From CAJXCL01 sp964394335 (GTDB taxonomy: Bacteria > Nitrospinota > Nitrospinia > CAJXCL01), in the NCBI GenBank assembly GCA_964394335.1, contig CAYMVZ010000041.1:1-20079 (forward strand): a stretch of 20,079 nt of DNA, written 5' to 3'. The notes beneath the pieces were generated by a model. The model saw only the letters and a list, made by a program, of their open reading frames with translations. It did not search any database and had not been told where the DNA came from. A program made the position numbers and the translations under genes. Below, in pieces: positions 12,301-20,079 of this stretch; position 1 is the first letter of the stretch; every line of letters begins with the position of its first letter.

Positions 12301-14112
12301 ATGAATAAAGCACTTTTAATCAAAAAGAAAATGCACTCTGGACTCCTCCTGTGGGTCATAGCCATGCCGATGTTAACCAGCTGCGCCTCTTTGCAAACTA
12401 AAGAGCAAGGTGAGACCGCTATTCCTTCTACCGATTTTTCTGAAAAAATTGAAAAACACCGGGTGGGCAGATTTTCATCCAATCGTCTAAAATCTGACGC
12501 TTATTATTATTTTCTGCTTGCTGAGATGAAAATTTCGGAACGGCAATATAAAGAAGCAGTGGAAATTTATCAAAAAGCAATTAGTTCTGATCCTTCCTCC
12601 CCTTTTCTCTATAAAAGTCTGGCTATCGCTTATGCTATGACAGGCAAAATGACTGAGGCGATTCAGGCATGCGAGGATGCTCTTTCCTTTGATCCGGATT
12701 ACATAGAGGCAAGAATGATACTCGGCAGGTTTTATTCGAATATTTCCAAAAAGGATTTGTCCATAGAACAATATCGAAAGGTAATTAAAATTGACCCAAA
12801 AATGGAATCCGCCTATCTTTCGCTTGGAGCAAATTATATAGAACTCGGTTTAAAAGAAAAGGCCTTGGAAACTTATGAGGCATTAACCAATATTAACCCA
12901 TATTCATTTAAAGGTAATTATTTCCTTGGAAAAATTTATTTTGGAAATAAACTTTATGTAAAAGCAGCTGAATATTATAAAAAGGCAGTGGAAATTAACC
13001 GGCATTCATTAATTGCTCAGGAAAACCTGGCACAGTCTTACCTTGTTACCAAAGATTATGATAGAGCAATTGAGGTCTATAGACAAATGTTTGAGGATCA
13101 TCCGGGAAACCCTCAAATTTACAACAGGCTGGGAGAAATTTATATTAAGAAAAATTCTCCGGAAAAAGCCCTGGAACTATTTGATAAAGTAAAAGAGGCC
13201 AATCCTCAGAATATTAGTATCCTTCTAAAAATAGGGTCCATTTACTACGACCAAAAAGAATATGACAGGGCGTTGGAGTATTTTAATAAAGCGCACGATC
13301 TTAAGCCGGACAATATATTAGCAAACTATTACCTCGGGGCAACCCTAGAAACCCAGGGAAAACATGAAGAAGCTCTGGAAGTATTGGAAAGAGCTTTAAA
13401 CGCTGAACCAAAATCATTAGAAATTAGGCTGCTAATGGGGAAAGTTTATGAAAAAATGGGTCAGAAAGAAAAAACTTTTACTCTGCTAGAAGAAGGGGTG
13501 AAATCAGATCCTGAAAATCCGGAAATTCACCATTACATGGGACTGCTGAAATTGCAGTCTAAGGAATATTCTGAAGCGATAATTTATTTTAAAAAAGCTA
13601 TTAGCATTAATCCCAAAATTGAAGAGTACCATTTTAATCTTGGCGCGGCTTATGAGCGGCTAAAACAGTATGATGAGACAATAGCGGAAATGAAAAAAGT
13701 TTTGGAAATTAATCCGGATCACTCAAATGCTCATAACTTCATTGGCTACTTGTACGCAGATATGGATATTAACCTGAAGGAGGCAGAAGAACACTTAATC
13801 AAGGCTATGGCATTGGAACCTGAAAACGGATACTTTTTGGACAGTCTCGGTTGGATTTACTACAAAAAAGGAATGTTCAGAAAAGCCCTGGCAAAGATTC
13901 AAAAAGCTATAATATTAGTATCTGAAGACCCGACAATCTACCTTCATTTAGGAGAAATTTATTTTAGTTTAAAGAATTATACAGAAGCGGAGACAGCTTT
14001 AGAAAAATCCTTTGAGTTAAACAATAAGGCGGAAACTCCTTTGGAAGACAGTGAAAATATCCGAAAAAAATTGTTAGAAGTGAGAAAAATCATTAGTGGA
14101 GCCAACGATTAA
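12301..14112 (+). CDS. TPR-repeat outer-membrane-type lipoprotein
   Basis: The protein has a lipoprotein signal (basic LIKKK, hydrophobic LLLWVIAMPM, lipobox LTSC) and then about 13-15 tetratricopeptide repeats filling the remainder, for example YKEAVEIYQKAISSDP, YDRALEYFNKAHDLKPD and YSEAIIYFKKAISINP. TPR solenoids are protein-interaction scaffolds. The lipid anchor places this one in the periplasm or at the outer membrane, possibly in export, polysaccharide or lipoprotein traffic. I chose the ATG at 12301 because it gives a clean signal peptide; an in-frame TTG at 12250 would add 17 hydrophobic residues, and an ATG at 12331 is also possible. It is followed 36 bases later by the DUF4292 lipoprotein gene, suggesting a shared transcript. 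The specific substrate is unknown. Confidence 0.85.
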   Translation: MNKALLIKKKMHSGLLLWVIAMPMLTSCASLQTKEQGETAIPSTDFSEKIEKHRVGRFSSNRLKSDAYYYFLLAEMKISERQYKEAVEIYQKAISSDPSSPFLYKSLAIAYAMTGKMTEAIQACEDALSFDPDYIEARMILGRFYSNISKKDLSIEQYRKVIKIDPKMESAYLSLGANYIELGLKEKALETYEALTNINPYSFKGNYFLGKIYFGNKLYVKAAEYYKKAVEINRHSLIAQENLAQSYLVTKDYDRAIEVYRQMFEDHPGNPQIYNRLGEIYIKKNSPEKALELFDKVKEANPQNISILLKIGSIYYDQKEYDRALEYFNKAHDLKPDNILANYYLGATLETQGKHEEALEVLERALNAEPKSLEIRLLMGKVYEKMGQKEKTFTLLEEGVKSDPENPEIHHYMGLLKLQSKEYSEAIIYFKKAISINPKIEEYHFNLGAAYERLKQYDETIAEMKKVLEINPDHSNAHNFIGYLYADMDINLKEAEEHLIKAMALEPENGYFLDSLGWIYYKKGMFRKALAKIQKAIILVSEDPTIYLHLGEIYFSLKNYTEAETALEKSFELNNKAETPLEDSENIRKKLLEVRKIISGAND

Positions 14113-14148
14113 TAAGAAAACTTCCCACTGCTCATTGGTAATTAGATA

Positions 14149-14997
14149 TTGGTGTTTTTGAAGAAGCACACTATAACGAAAAAGGAAACCTTTTTTGTCC
14201 TCCTGCTCTTTAGTTGTTTTATTGTCAATGAGACCGCTTGCACAAAGCTAATTAAAAAAGAGAGCCGACCCTCGGAATTTGAATCCCCGATTGAAAATGA
14301 GATCCTTGTAGATAAAATCTTAGCGAAAAACTCTGAAAGGTTGAAATCTTTTGAAGATTTAAAGGCTCTTGCGGAAATCTCAATTCACTTTCCTCAAAAA
14401 AAAATAAAAAGGAAGAATGTTATTCTCTTACGAAACGACCCTGCAATCCGTTTAGAGGTCCTTTCCATATCCGGCAAACCTTTTCTGTACTTTACAGCTG
14501 ACAGTCAGCACACAACTGTTTATTATCCTGACAGAAATACTATCTTTAGAGGAGCTTCTTCACCTGAAAACATTGCCCGCATCCTCGGTACTAATATAGA
14601 GTTAAATAATATTGTCACCTTTCTTTCAGGAAATTTTAATATCCCTCCACAGTTTCAAAAGATAGAATTATATGAAAGTAAAGATTTTTATTTAATTAAG
14701 TTTTTGTTAAAAAATAATGAAACCAGCCGTGTTTTTGTGGACAAAGAAAACTATTTGCCATCACAAATTAACAGCGGTAATTTAGATGATGACGATACAA
14801 TTACCATTCAATACAGTGATTATATAAAAATCAATAATTATTCTTTGCCTTTTAAAATAAATATTAAGCGTCCTAAAAAAAAGCAGGAAATCACTGTAAA
14901 ATATAAAAAAGCGCTTTTAAATCAAGGCGTTTCAAGCGAGTCTTTTACTATTCCCTTTTTCAGGGGTGTGAAAATATTACCATTGGAAGAAGATTAA
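14149..14997 (+). CDS. DUF4292-family lipoprotein, LolB-like fold
   Basis: The N terminus is a signal peptide (KKHTITKKETFFVLLLFSCFIV) ending in a lipobox-like NETAC, so it is probably a lipoprotein. The rest fits the DUF4292 family: LAEISIHFPQKKIKRKNVILLRNDPAIRLEVLSISGKPFLYFTAD, TVYYPDRNTIFRG, and late strands INNYSLPFKINIKRP. The family is thought to adopt the half-barrel of LolB/LolA, which binds acyl chains in lipoprotein trafficking; direct evidence is lacking. The start is a TTG; GTG at 14152 is equally good, and no strong ribosome site is seen. Its stop overlaps the ispE start by one base, so the pair is translationally coupled. Confidence 0.75.
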   Translation: MVFLKKHTITKKETFFVLLLFSCFIVNETACTKLIKKESRPSEFESPIENEILVDKILAKNSERLKSFEDLKALAEISIHFPQKKIKRKNVILLRNDPAIRLEVLSISGKPFLYFTADSQHTTVYYPDRNTIFRGASSPENIARILGTNIELNNIVTFLSGNFNIPPQFQKIELYESKDFYLIKFLLKNNETSRVFVDKENYLPSQINSGNLDDDDTITIQYSDYIKINNYSLPFKINIKRPKKKQEITVKYKKALLNQGVSSESFTIPFFRGVKILPLEED

Positions 14998-15863
14998 TGA
15001 TCAATGGCCAGAAATTAATTTTAAAATCATCAGCAAAAATTAACCTCGGGTTGAAAATAATTGAAAAAAGGGACGATGGCTACCATGAGATCGAGACAAT
15101 ATTTCAGATGGTTAGCCTTTTTGATACACTGACTTTTAGAAATCTTCAATCAGGAATTGTTTTAAAAACAGACCAGAATAAATTGCCTGTAGACGAAACA
15201 AACCTTGTGGTTAAGGCAGCAAAATTATTGCAGCAGGAAACCGGGACTCAAAAAGGAGTAGAAATATTCCTTCAAAAAAAAATCCCGGTCGGCGCGGGGC
15301 TGGGTGGCGGAAGTGGCAATGCCGCATTTACCCTGATGGGATTAAATAATTTATGGGAACTTCATTTAAAAAAAAAGGATTTGATGAAATTTGCCATAAC
15401 TCTGGGCTCCGACGTCCCTTTTTTCTTGTCAGGTTGCTCTGCGGCTATTGGCAAAGGACGTGGAGAAATTCTGACTCCCTTTGAAAACAGATCGAATATT
15501 CATGTTATTGTGGTATCCCCAAATATTTATGTCTCAACCGGTTCCATCTATAAGGAACTGAATTTGGGGTTGACATCAAACTCAAAAGATATTAACATTT
15601 TACGTTCTTTGTTGGTAAAAGGGAAAATTGCGGAATTAGGTTCTTATTTATATAATGACTTGGAAACTGTGGTGTGCAAAAGGCATCCAGCCCTGACTGA
15701 AATTAAGAAGAAATTAATCAATTCAGGAGCAGTGGGTGCCCTGGTTTCAGGAAGCGGATCATCAGTATTTGGTATTTATCTTCAACAGGAAACAGCTCGC
15801 AAAGCGACAACAAAACTAATTAGTAAAGAATGGCAAGTTTTTTTGACTGAAACAATTAATTAA
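14997..15863 (+). CDS. ispE: 4-diphosphocytidyl-2-C-methyl-D-erythritol kinase
   Basis: IspE phosphorylates the 2-hydroxyl of CDP-methylerythritol with ATP in the MEP route to isoprenoid precursors, in the cytoplasm. This GHMP kinase of 288 residues carries all landmarks: SSAKINLGLKI (K14 region), RDDGYHEIETIFQMVSLFD, the ATP-binding glycine loop PVGAGLGGGSGNAAF (97-111), LGSDVPFFLSG with catalytic D139, and the C-terminal motif GALVSGSGSSVFGI. It overlaps the DUF4292 gene by one base. spoVG follows after 31 bases, an arrangement found in several bacterial lineages. Confidence 0.97.
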   Translation: MINGQKLILKSSAKINLGLKIIEKRDDGYHEIETIFQMVSLFDTLTFRNLQSGIVLKTDQNKLPVDETNLVVKAAKLLQQETGTQKGVEIFLQKKIPVGAGLGGGSGNAAFTLMGLNNLWELHLKKKDLMKFAITLGSDVPFFLSGCSAAIGKGRGEILTPFENRSNIHVIVVSPNIYVSTGSIYKELNLGLTSNSKDINILRSLLVKGKIAELGSYLYNDLETVVCKRHPALTEIKKKLINSGAVGALVSGSGSSVFGIYLQQETARKATTKLISKEWQVFLTETIN

Positions 15864-15894
15864 TTGATAAATTAGCTTTGGAGAGGGGATTGCC

Positions 15895-16179
15895 ATGGAA
15901 GTTACAGAAGTAAGAGTATACCCTGTTGATGAAGAGAAATTAAAAGCTTTTGTGACCGTTACTTTCGATGACTGCTTCGTGATCAGAGACCTTAAGATTA
16001 TTAACGGCAATAAGGGGCTTTTTGTAGCTATGCCAAGCAGAAAGCGAAAAGACGGAACATTTAAAGATACAGCCCATCCTATTAACAATGAAACTCGAAA
16101 AATGATCGAAGATAAAGTACTCAATGAATATAAAACCTCGCAGGAAAGTTCGCAGGAAAGTTCACAGGAAAGCTCATAA
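15895..16179 (+). CDS. spoVG: SpoVG-family nucleic-acid-binding regulator
   Basis: The 94 residues match SpoVG from the first codon: MEVTEVRVYPVDEEKLKAFVTVTFDDCFVIRDLKIINGNKGLFVAMPSRK, then DTAHPINNETRKMIEDKVLNEY. In Firmicutes and spirochaetes SpoVG binds DNA and RNA and modulates gene expression; in this non-sporulating diderm context its role is unknown. A good ribosome site (GGAGAGGGG) precedes the ATG. The C terminus carries a lineage-specific Ser-Gln-Glu tail encoded by three 12-base tandem repeats. Confidence 0.95.
   Translation: MEVTEVRVYPVDEEKLKAFVTVTFDDCFVIRDLKIINGNKGLFVAMPSRKRKDGTFKDTAHPINNETRKMIEDKVLNEYKTSQESSQESSQESS
16138..16173 (+). repeat. 12-base tandem repeat, three copies, in spoVG tail
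   Basis: TCGCAGGAAAGT occurs twice exactly and once as TCACAGGAAAGC. It encodes SQES units (SQESSQESSQESS) at the C terminus. In-frame slippage would change tail length without frameshift. Confidence 0.9.
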
Positions 16180-16289
16180 TCAATGGATCTTCAACCGGAG
16201 TTTACCTGAACGCATAATCCACAGCTAATCTTGCTCTAAAATCCTTTTTCATTTTTTATTATGCATATTTGTACCCTGAACAAAAAATT

Positions 16290-16361
16290 TGGGGCGTCGT
16301 CAAGCGGTAAGACACGGGATTTTGATTCCCGCATTCGGAGGTTCGAATCCTCCCGCCCCAG
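16290..16361 (+). tRNA. tRNA-Gln (anticodon TTG)
   Basis: A full cloverleaf is visible. The acceptor stem is TGGGGCG (16290-16296) with CGCCCCA (16354-16360) and discriminator G16361. The D-arm holds GTCAAGCGGTAAGAC. The anticodon stem CGGGA/TCCCG (16315-16319, 16327-16331) encloses loop TTTTGAT with anticodon TTG at 16322-16324. The T-arm is GGAGG-TTCGAAT-CCTCC. CCA is not encoded. It lies between spoVG and prs, a placement seen in several proteobacterial-type lineages. Confidence 0.97.
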
Positions 16362-16404
16362 CTAAGGTAAACAACAAATTTATTACATAATCCTTTTGTT
16401 TACT

Positions 16405-17346
16405 ATGAACAAGCAATTATTATTGTTTTCCGGTAGATCGAACCTGGCTCTGTCAAAAGATATTTGCAAATATCTTAAACTTCCGCTTGGGAAGTCTAAT
16501 GTTGCTAATTTTTCCGATGGCGAAATTATTGTCAAGATTCAGGAAAATGTGCGGGGAAGAGATGTATTTATCATTCAGTCTACATGTCATCCGGGGAATG
16601 ATAACCTCATGGAATTATTGATTATGATCGATGCCATAAAAAGGTCTTCAGCAAGAAGGATTACGGCAGTAATGCCCTATTATGGTTATGCAAGGCAGGA
16701 CCGTAAAGCTGAATCGCGTGTTCCCATAACATCTAAACTTGTCGCGGATTTGATTTGTTCTTCTGGAGCAAACAGGGTCTTAACCGTTGACCTTCATGCC
16801 GGCCAGATTCAGGGTTTTTTTAATATTCCTGTCGACCATCTTTATGCTATGCCGATTTTAGTCAAATATATTAAAGGTCTGAAATTAAAAAATCTTGTTG
16901 TTGTTTCCCCTGATGCTGGGGGTGTTGAGAGGGCAAGGGCGTTTGCTAAAAGGCTCTCGGCAAAACTGGCAATAATTGATAAAAGAAGAGATAAACCGGG
17001 CGTCGCACAGGCAATGCATATTATAGGAAATGTTAAGAACAAAAACGTCTTCATTGTGGATGACATGATTGATACGGCAGGAACAATAACAGAAGCTACG
17101 AGAGCATTGGTTGATAATGGCGCGCGGGCAGTATATGCTATATGTACCCATCCGGTTCTTTCCGGTCCGGCTATAGAGCGGCTCTCAGGTTCTAATATTA
17201 AGCAGGTGCTTGTTGTTAACACGATCCCGTTAAACGGAAAAGAAAAAGTTTGTAAAAAAATCAAGATATTGTCAATTGCTTCACTTTTAGGAGAAGCAAT
17301 TAAAAGAATTCATAAAGAAGGTTCCGTCAGTTGTTTATTTGATTAA
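16405..17346 (+). CDS. prs: Ribose-phosphate pyrophosphokinase (PRPP synthetase)
   Basis: Prs transfers pyrophosphate from ATP to ribose 5-phosphate, making PRPP for purine, pyrimidine, NAD, histidine and tryptophan synthesis. The class I signatures are complete: FSDGEIIVKIQENVRGRDVFIIQST, MPYYGYARQDRKAESRVPI (ATP loop), VDLHAGQIQGFF (catalytic His), VVSPDAGGVERARAFAKRL, the PRPP-binding loop VDDMIDTAGT and CTHPVLSG. I use the ATG at 16405, giving 313 residues and the usual short N terminus (MNKQLLLFSGRSN); an upstream TTG at 16396 would add three. The tRNA-Gln gene ends 43 bases before. rplY follows after 42 bases, likely co-transcribed. Confidence 0.97.
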   Translation: MNKQLLLFSGRSNLALSKDICKYLKLPLGKSNVANFSDGEIIVKIQENVRGRDVFIIQSTCHPGNDNLMELLIMIDAIKRSSARRITAVMPYYGYARQDRKAESRVPITSKLVADLICSSGANRVLTVDLHAGQIQGFFNIPVDHLYAMPILVKYIKGLKLKNLVVVSPDAGGVERARAFAKRLSAKLAIIDKRRDKPGVAQAMHIIGNVKNKNVFIVDDMIDTAGTITEATRALVDNGARAVYAICTHPVLSGPAIERLSGSNIKQVLVVNTIPLNGKEKVCKKIKILSIASLLGEAIKRIHKEGSVSCLFD

Positions 17347-17388
17347 CAGCGCGGCATAAAAAAAATAATTTAAACAGAGGGATTTATT

Positions 17389-18111
17389 ATGAAAGAATTA
17401 GAATTACAAGGGAGCTTAAGAACTGAAACAGGAAAAGGAAAAGCAAAGCGGTTAAGAAAAAATGGTTTGATACCTGGGATAGTTTACGGCAACAAAGGAA
17501 ATCTTATGGTAACTATTAACCATAAGGAAATGGCCAGGCTTTTGCAAAAAGCAAAAGCCAACGCGATTTTTAATCTCAAAGTAGAAAAAAAGAAAGACAG
17601 GAAGGTTGTGATTAAAGAACTCCAGAGAGATGTAATCACCAGAGATTTTTTGCATGTGGACTTATTTGAAATATCTATGAAAAAGAAAATAAAAATTAGT
17701 GTCCCTATCGAGGAAACAGGCCAACCCGTTGGAGTTAAAATGGGGGGCATTCTGACTCACATTTTACGAGAACTAAAAGTGGAATGTTTGCCGGAATCTA
17801 TTCCTGAGACTATTAAAATCGATGTGTCTAACCTGGATGTGGGACATAATTTGCATGTGAGGGATATTGAAGTGCCTGATGGCGTTACCGTTCTTAACAA
17901 TCCCGATGAAACGATTTGCTCGGTCAATTTGCCTGAAGCTGAAAAGAGTAAAGAAGCAGAAGAAGAGGAAGCTGCGGCAGCGGAAGAAGCGGTTGCTGGA
18001 GAAGCTCCTGCAGAGGGCGCTGCGGATGCTAAAGAAAAGACTGCTGACGATAAGGGACAAGACAAGGAAAAAGATCCAAAGAAAGACAAGGAAAAAGATA
18101 AGAAAAAGTAG
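17389..18111 (+). CDS. rplY: 50S ribosomal protein L25, long CTC form
   Basis: The N-terminal ~95 residues are the L25 5S-rRNA-binding domain (ELQGSLRTETGKGKAKRLRKNGLIPGIVYG, VVIKELQRDVITRDFLHVDLFEI). Residues about 96-188 are the CTC-type beta domain (PIEETGQPVGVKMGGILTHILRELKVECLPESIPETIKIDVSNLDVG, PDGVTVLNNPDETICSV). The last ~50 residues are low complexity, acidic then Lys/Asp-rich (EEEAAAAEEA..., ending KDKEKDKKK), and probably disordered. A ribosome site (GAGGG) precedes the ATG. L25 before pth downstream of prs is a very common order. Confidence 0.96.
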   Translation: MKELELQGSLRTETGKGKAKRLRKNGLIPGIVYGNKGNLMVTINHKEMARLLQKAKANAIFNLKVEKKKDRKVVIKELQRDVITRDFLHVDLFEISMKKKIKISVPIEETGQPVGVKMGGILTHILRELKVECLPESIPETIKIDVSNLDVGHNLHVRDIEVPDGVTVLNNPDETICSVNLPEAEKSKEAEEEEAAAAEEAVAGEAPAEGAADAKEKTADDKGQDKEKDPKKDKEKDKKK

Positions 18112-18333
18112 AGAAAAGCCGTGCGTATTCTGCAGAGTGGGATACTGGAACAGAGGAGTGGTGACCTTCGGCGTGAGCTCAGTCGAACGCTTGCTGAACC
18201 ACCAACATTCCATTCTTTCGTACGGGCTGCAATAGAATAGAGCCGAAAAGTATCTTAACTGAATGAAGTTGTAGGAATATTGAAATTCGTGTTTTCTTTC
18301 CTGCCTTTTTTAAGAACTCCAAAAGGTATTTGC
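18112..18333. other. Intergenic stretch with long inverted repeat
   Basis: The 222-base gap between rplY and pth has no convincing gene. It contains an imperfect cruciform: GTGGT at 18158-18162 pairs with ACCAC at 18198-18202. An inner TTCGGC...GTCGAA stem lies at 18167-18187 around GTGAGCTCA. The core (TTCG...GAGCTC...CGAA) resembles dispersed palindromic repeats that I recall from many environmental genomes, but I cannot confirm copies here. Confidence 0.5.
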
Positions 18334-18858
18334 GTGAAGGTGATTGTCGGGCTGGGTAATGTCGGAAATAATTACAAAAAAACAAGACACAATGTCGGGT
18401 TTATGGTTGTTGATCAATTTTCAAAGAAACACCGTATCAGTATTAAAGATGTTAAACATAAAGCCGCTTTTGGTAAGGGCGCCATTCATGATGTTGACGT
18501 TCTAATTATAAAGCCGCTTACATTTATGAACCTAAGCGGGGCGGCAGTAACAAAATTTTTTAAAAAATATTCTGTTGAACTTGAAGATTTGCTCGTAGTT
18601 CATGACGATATAGATCTGGCACTCGGAAAGGTCAAAAAGAAAACTGGAGGAGGCGATGCAGGGCACTTGGGTATCAGGTCAATTGTTCAATCTTTTGGAA
18701 ACAGGGATTTTTCAAGAATAAGAGTTGGAATAGGACGTCCAGAGGATAATTCCGATATATCGGATTGGGTGCTGAGCCCTTTTTCAAAAGAAGAAAAGGT
18801 TACTTTAACAGAATCTATCGATATCGCAATTCAAAAAATAGAAAATTTTTTGAAATAG
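18334..18858 (+). CDS. pth: Peptidyl-tRNA hydrolase
   Basis: Pth cleaves peptidyl-tRNA released from stalled ribosomes and recycles the tRNA. Family motifs are clear: VKVIVGLGNVGNNYKKTRHNVGFMVVD (Asn and catalytic His), KPLTFMNLSG, VVHDDIDLALGKVKKKTGGGDAGHLGIRSI and FSRIRVGIGRP. I choose the GTG at 18334 (ribosome site AAAAGG eight bases before), which gives 174 residues beginning MKVIVGLGN; an upstream TTG start at 18280 would add 18 unlikely residues. Length is slightly short for the family (about 185-195). In GHNG-type motifs the Asn is replaced by Leu here (GHLG), a position that also varies in other members. Confidence 0.95.
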   Translation: MKVIVGLGNVGNNYKKTRHNVGFMVVDQFSKKHRISIKDVKHKAAFGKGAIHDVDVLIIKPLTFMNLSGAAVTKFFKKYSVELEDLLVVHDDIDLALGKVKKKTGGGDAGHLGIRSIVQSFGNRDFSRIRVGIGRPEDNSDISDWVLSPFSKEEKVTLTESIDIAIQKIENFLK

Positions 18859-18887
18859 AATTATACATAATTTCATACTATTTAACA

Positions 18888-18893
18888 AAGGAG
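18888..18893 (+). promoter_or_regulatory. Ribosome binding site of hppA
   Basis: AAGGAG lies nine bases before the ATG at 18903 and fixes this start. Confidence 0.8.
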
Positions 18894-18902
18894 AATTAAA
18901 TT

Positions 18903-20079
18903 ATGTCGTCAATTTTAGCATACATGGCCCCTTTTCTTGGAATCTACGGCTTATTCGCTGCCTGGAAAATTTACAATTATATAGATGACCAGCCTGCAGG
19001 TTCAGATAAAATGAAAGAAATAGCCGATTCAATCCAAGAGGGCGCCATGGTTTTCTTGAAAAGAGAATATAACATTTTAAAGTTTTTCATTGGAATAGTT
19101 TTTGGTCTGTTGGCCATTTTCATAAATTTCTGGACTGCTGTGGCGTTTCTCGTAGGCGCCGGCTGTTCCATGTTAGCGGGTTTTTTTGGCATGTCCGCCG
19201 CCACAAAGGCCAATGTGCGGACGTCACAGGCTGCGACATCAGAAGGGCAGGCACAGGCGTTGAATGTCGCTTTTTCAGGCGGAGCGGTTATGGGATTATC
19301 CGTAGCCAGCCTCGGCCTCATCGGAATAGGGACTCTATTCTGGTTTTTTCATAATCCTTCCGCAATGGTTATCAGCGGTTTTGCCATGGGCGCCAGTTCT
19401 ATTGCCCTCTTTGCCAGAGTTGGAGGCGGCATATATACAAAAACCGCTGATGTCGGGGCAGACCTGGTGGGAAAAATAGAAGCTGGAATTCCAGAAGACG
19501 ACCCCAGAAACCCCGGTGTAATCGCGGATAATGTTGGCGACTGTGTCGGCGATACTGCGGGCATGGGAGCGGATATTTTTGAGTCCTATGTCGGCTCTAT
19601 TATTGCCACTATCGCTCTTGGCGCTACAGCCTCATTTACCGGAAATACCTCGGATCCGAATATTGTTACAAAACTCATGGCATTGCCTATTCTAATCGTT
19701 ATGATTGGGCTTGTTGCTTCATTAGCAGGAATCAAGTCCATAAAAATCTTGGAACATTTAGACCCCGCGTCGGTCTTAAGGTATTCCACCTTTATCAGCG
19801 CGGGTATTATGCTTGCGGCCGCTTTTTTCCTTATCACACTGATGGGCATCGGCACAGGAGTCTTCATTGCCCTGTTCTCAGGCTGTATAGCTGGAATATT
19901 GATCGGTCTAATAACAGAATATTATACGGCAGGAAAACCTATAAGGACAATTGCTGAATCCGCTAAAACAGGACCGGCAACCTTAATCATAACGGGTTTG
20001 GCAGTGGGTATGGCCAGTACAACCATTCCCATAGGGATTATTTGTGTTGCTACTTATATTGCGTTTAAATTTGCCGGGC
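18903..20079 (+). CDS. hppA: Membrane-bound pyrophosphatase, ion-translocating (5' part)
   Basis: The frame is open from ATG 18903 to the window end (392 codons), so it is cut by the window rather than broken. It encodes a polytopic membrane protein with many hydrophobic helices. The membrane pyrophosphatase signatures are present: ATSEGQAQALNVAFSGGAVMGLSV, ALFARVGGGIYTKTADVGADLVGKIE and, directly after, the DDPRNPGVIADNVGDCVGDTAGM active-site region with its Asp-rich metal-pyrophosphate site. The enzyme couples PPi hydrolysis to H+ or Na+ export. The Ala/Lys position that separates K+-dependent from K+-independent types lies beyond the window, so ion class cannot be called. Confidence 0.96.
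   Translation, partial: MSSILAYMAPFLGIYGLFAAWKIYNYIDDQPAGSDKMKEIADSIQEGAMVFLKREYNILKFFIGIVFGLLAIFINFWTAVAFLVGAGCSMLAGFFGMSAATKANVRTSQAATSEGQAQALNVAFSGGAVMGLSVASLGLIGIGTLFWFFHNPSAMVISGFAMGASSIALFARVGGGIYTKTADVGADLVGKIEAGIPEDDPRNPGVIADNVGDCVGDTAGMGADIFESYVGSIIATIALGATASFTGNTSDPNIVTKLMALPILIVMIGLVASLAGIKSIKILEHLDPASVLRYSTFISAGIMLAAAFFLITLMGIGTGVFIALFSGCIAGILIGLITEYYTAGKPIRTIAESAKTGPATLIITGLAVGMASTTIPIGIICVATYIAFKFAG

Noticed and set aside
16138..16176. Short regular repeats as a possible CRISPR
   Set aside because: The units are adjacent, 12 bases long, without spacers, and in frame within spoVG.
16231..16262. TTGCTC and TATTAT as a promoter for tRNA-Gln
   Set aside because: The spacing is 20 bases, too long for a confident sigma70 call.
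16842..17264. 140-codon minus-strand frame inside prs
   Set aside because: Antisense shadow of a fully conserved gene.
17757..18235. Several long frames over the rplY tail on both strands
   Set aside because: They arise from the low-complexity Glu/Ala/Lys codons of the L25 tail and show no independent coding signal.

Overview
The window is AT-rich chromosomal DNA from a diderm bacterium. It carries housekeeping genes, two outer-membrane-type lipoprotein genes, spoVG, a membrane-bound pyrophosphatase, and the order ispE, spoVG, tRNA-Gln, prs, rplY, pth. I infer a Desulfobacterota-like or related deep lineage (Nitrospinota or a candidate phylum is equally possible). There is no rRNA, so lineage cannot be fixed from the sequence.

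Layout. Positions 112-2554 hold xseA-xseB-tlyA, followed by a sigma-54-type response-regulator gene (2562-3128) that stops abruptly just after its Walker A motif. Positions about 3127-11300 are an integrated element of about 8.2 kb. From 11286 to 11414 there is what looks like the broken 3' end of a helix-hairpin-helix (ComEA-like) gene, then a gene-free stretch with hairpins. From 11663 onward the host genes resume on the plus strand: a DciA-like (DUF721) gene, a TPR lipoprotein, a DUF4292 lipoprotein, ispE, spoVG, tRNA-Gln(TTG), prs, rplY, pth, and the 5' part of hppA, which runs off the window.

The element. Two different tyrosine recombinases sit at its two ends and are transcribed outward. 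Their promoters, start regions and first ~28 codons form an inverted repeat of about 107 bp at roughly 85% identity, although the rest of the proteins are diverged. Between them lie, on the minus strand, a primase-helicase fusion (archaeo-eukaryotic primase plus DUF3987-like ATPase), translationally coupled to a small XRE regulator, and an unrecognised 266-residue protein. On the plus strand lie a second small XRE protein, a winged-helix replication-type protein and a Cys-rich mini-protein. No capsid, conjugation or cargo defence genes are visible, so it looks like a minimal self-replicating integrative element or phage-satellite-like island (inference).

Non-coding structure in the element is dense: mirrored 12-bp-spaced TGTAGTA iterons around a C-tract next to the primase gene (candidate origin), a 30-bp near-perfect palindrome, an AACCCTACC operator-like cluster, and a compact structured RNA of about 118 nt with its own sigma70-like promoter and intrinsic terminator, followed by a second terminator ahead of an XRE gene. 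The most novel candidates are the paired mirror-image integrases, whose catalytic boxes deviate at different positions, and the structured RNA/leader.
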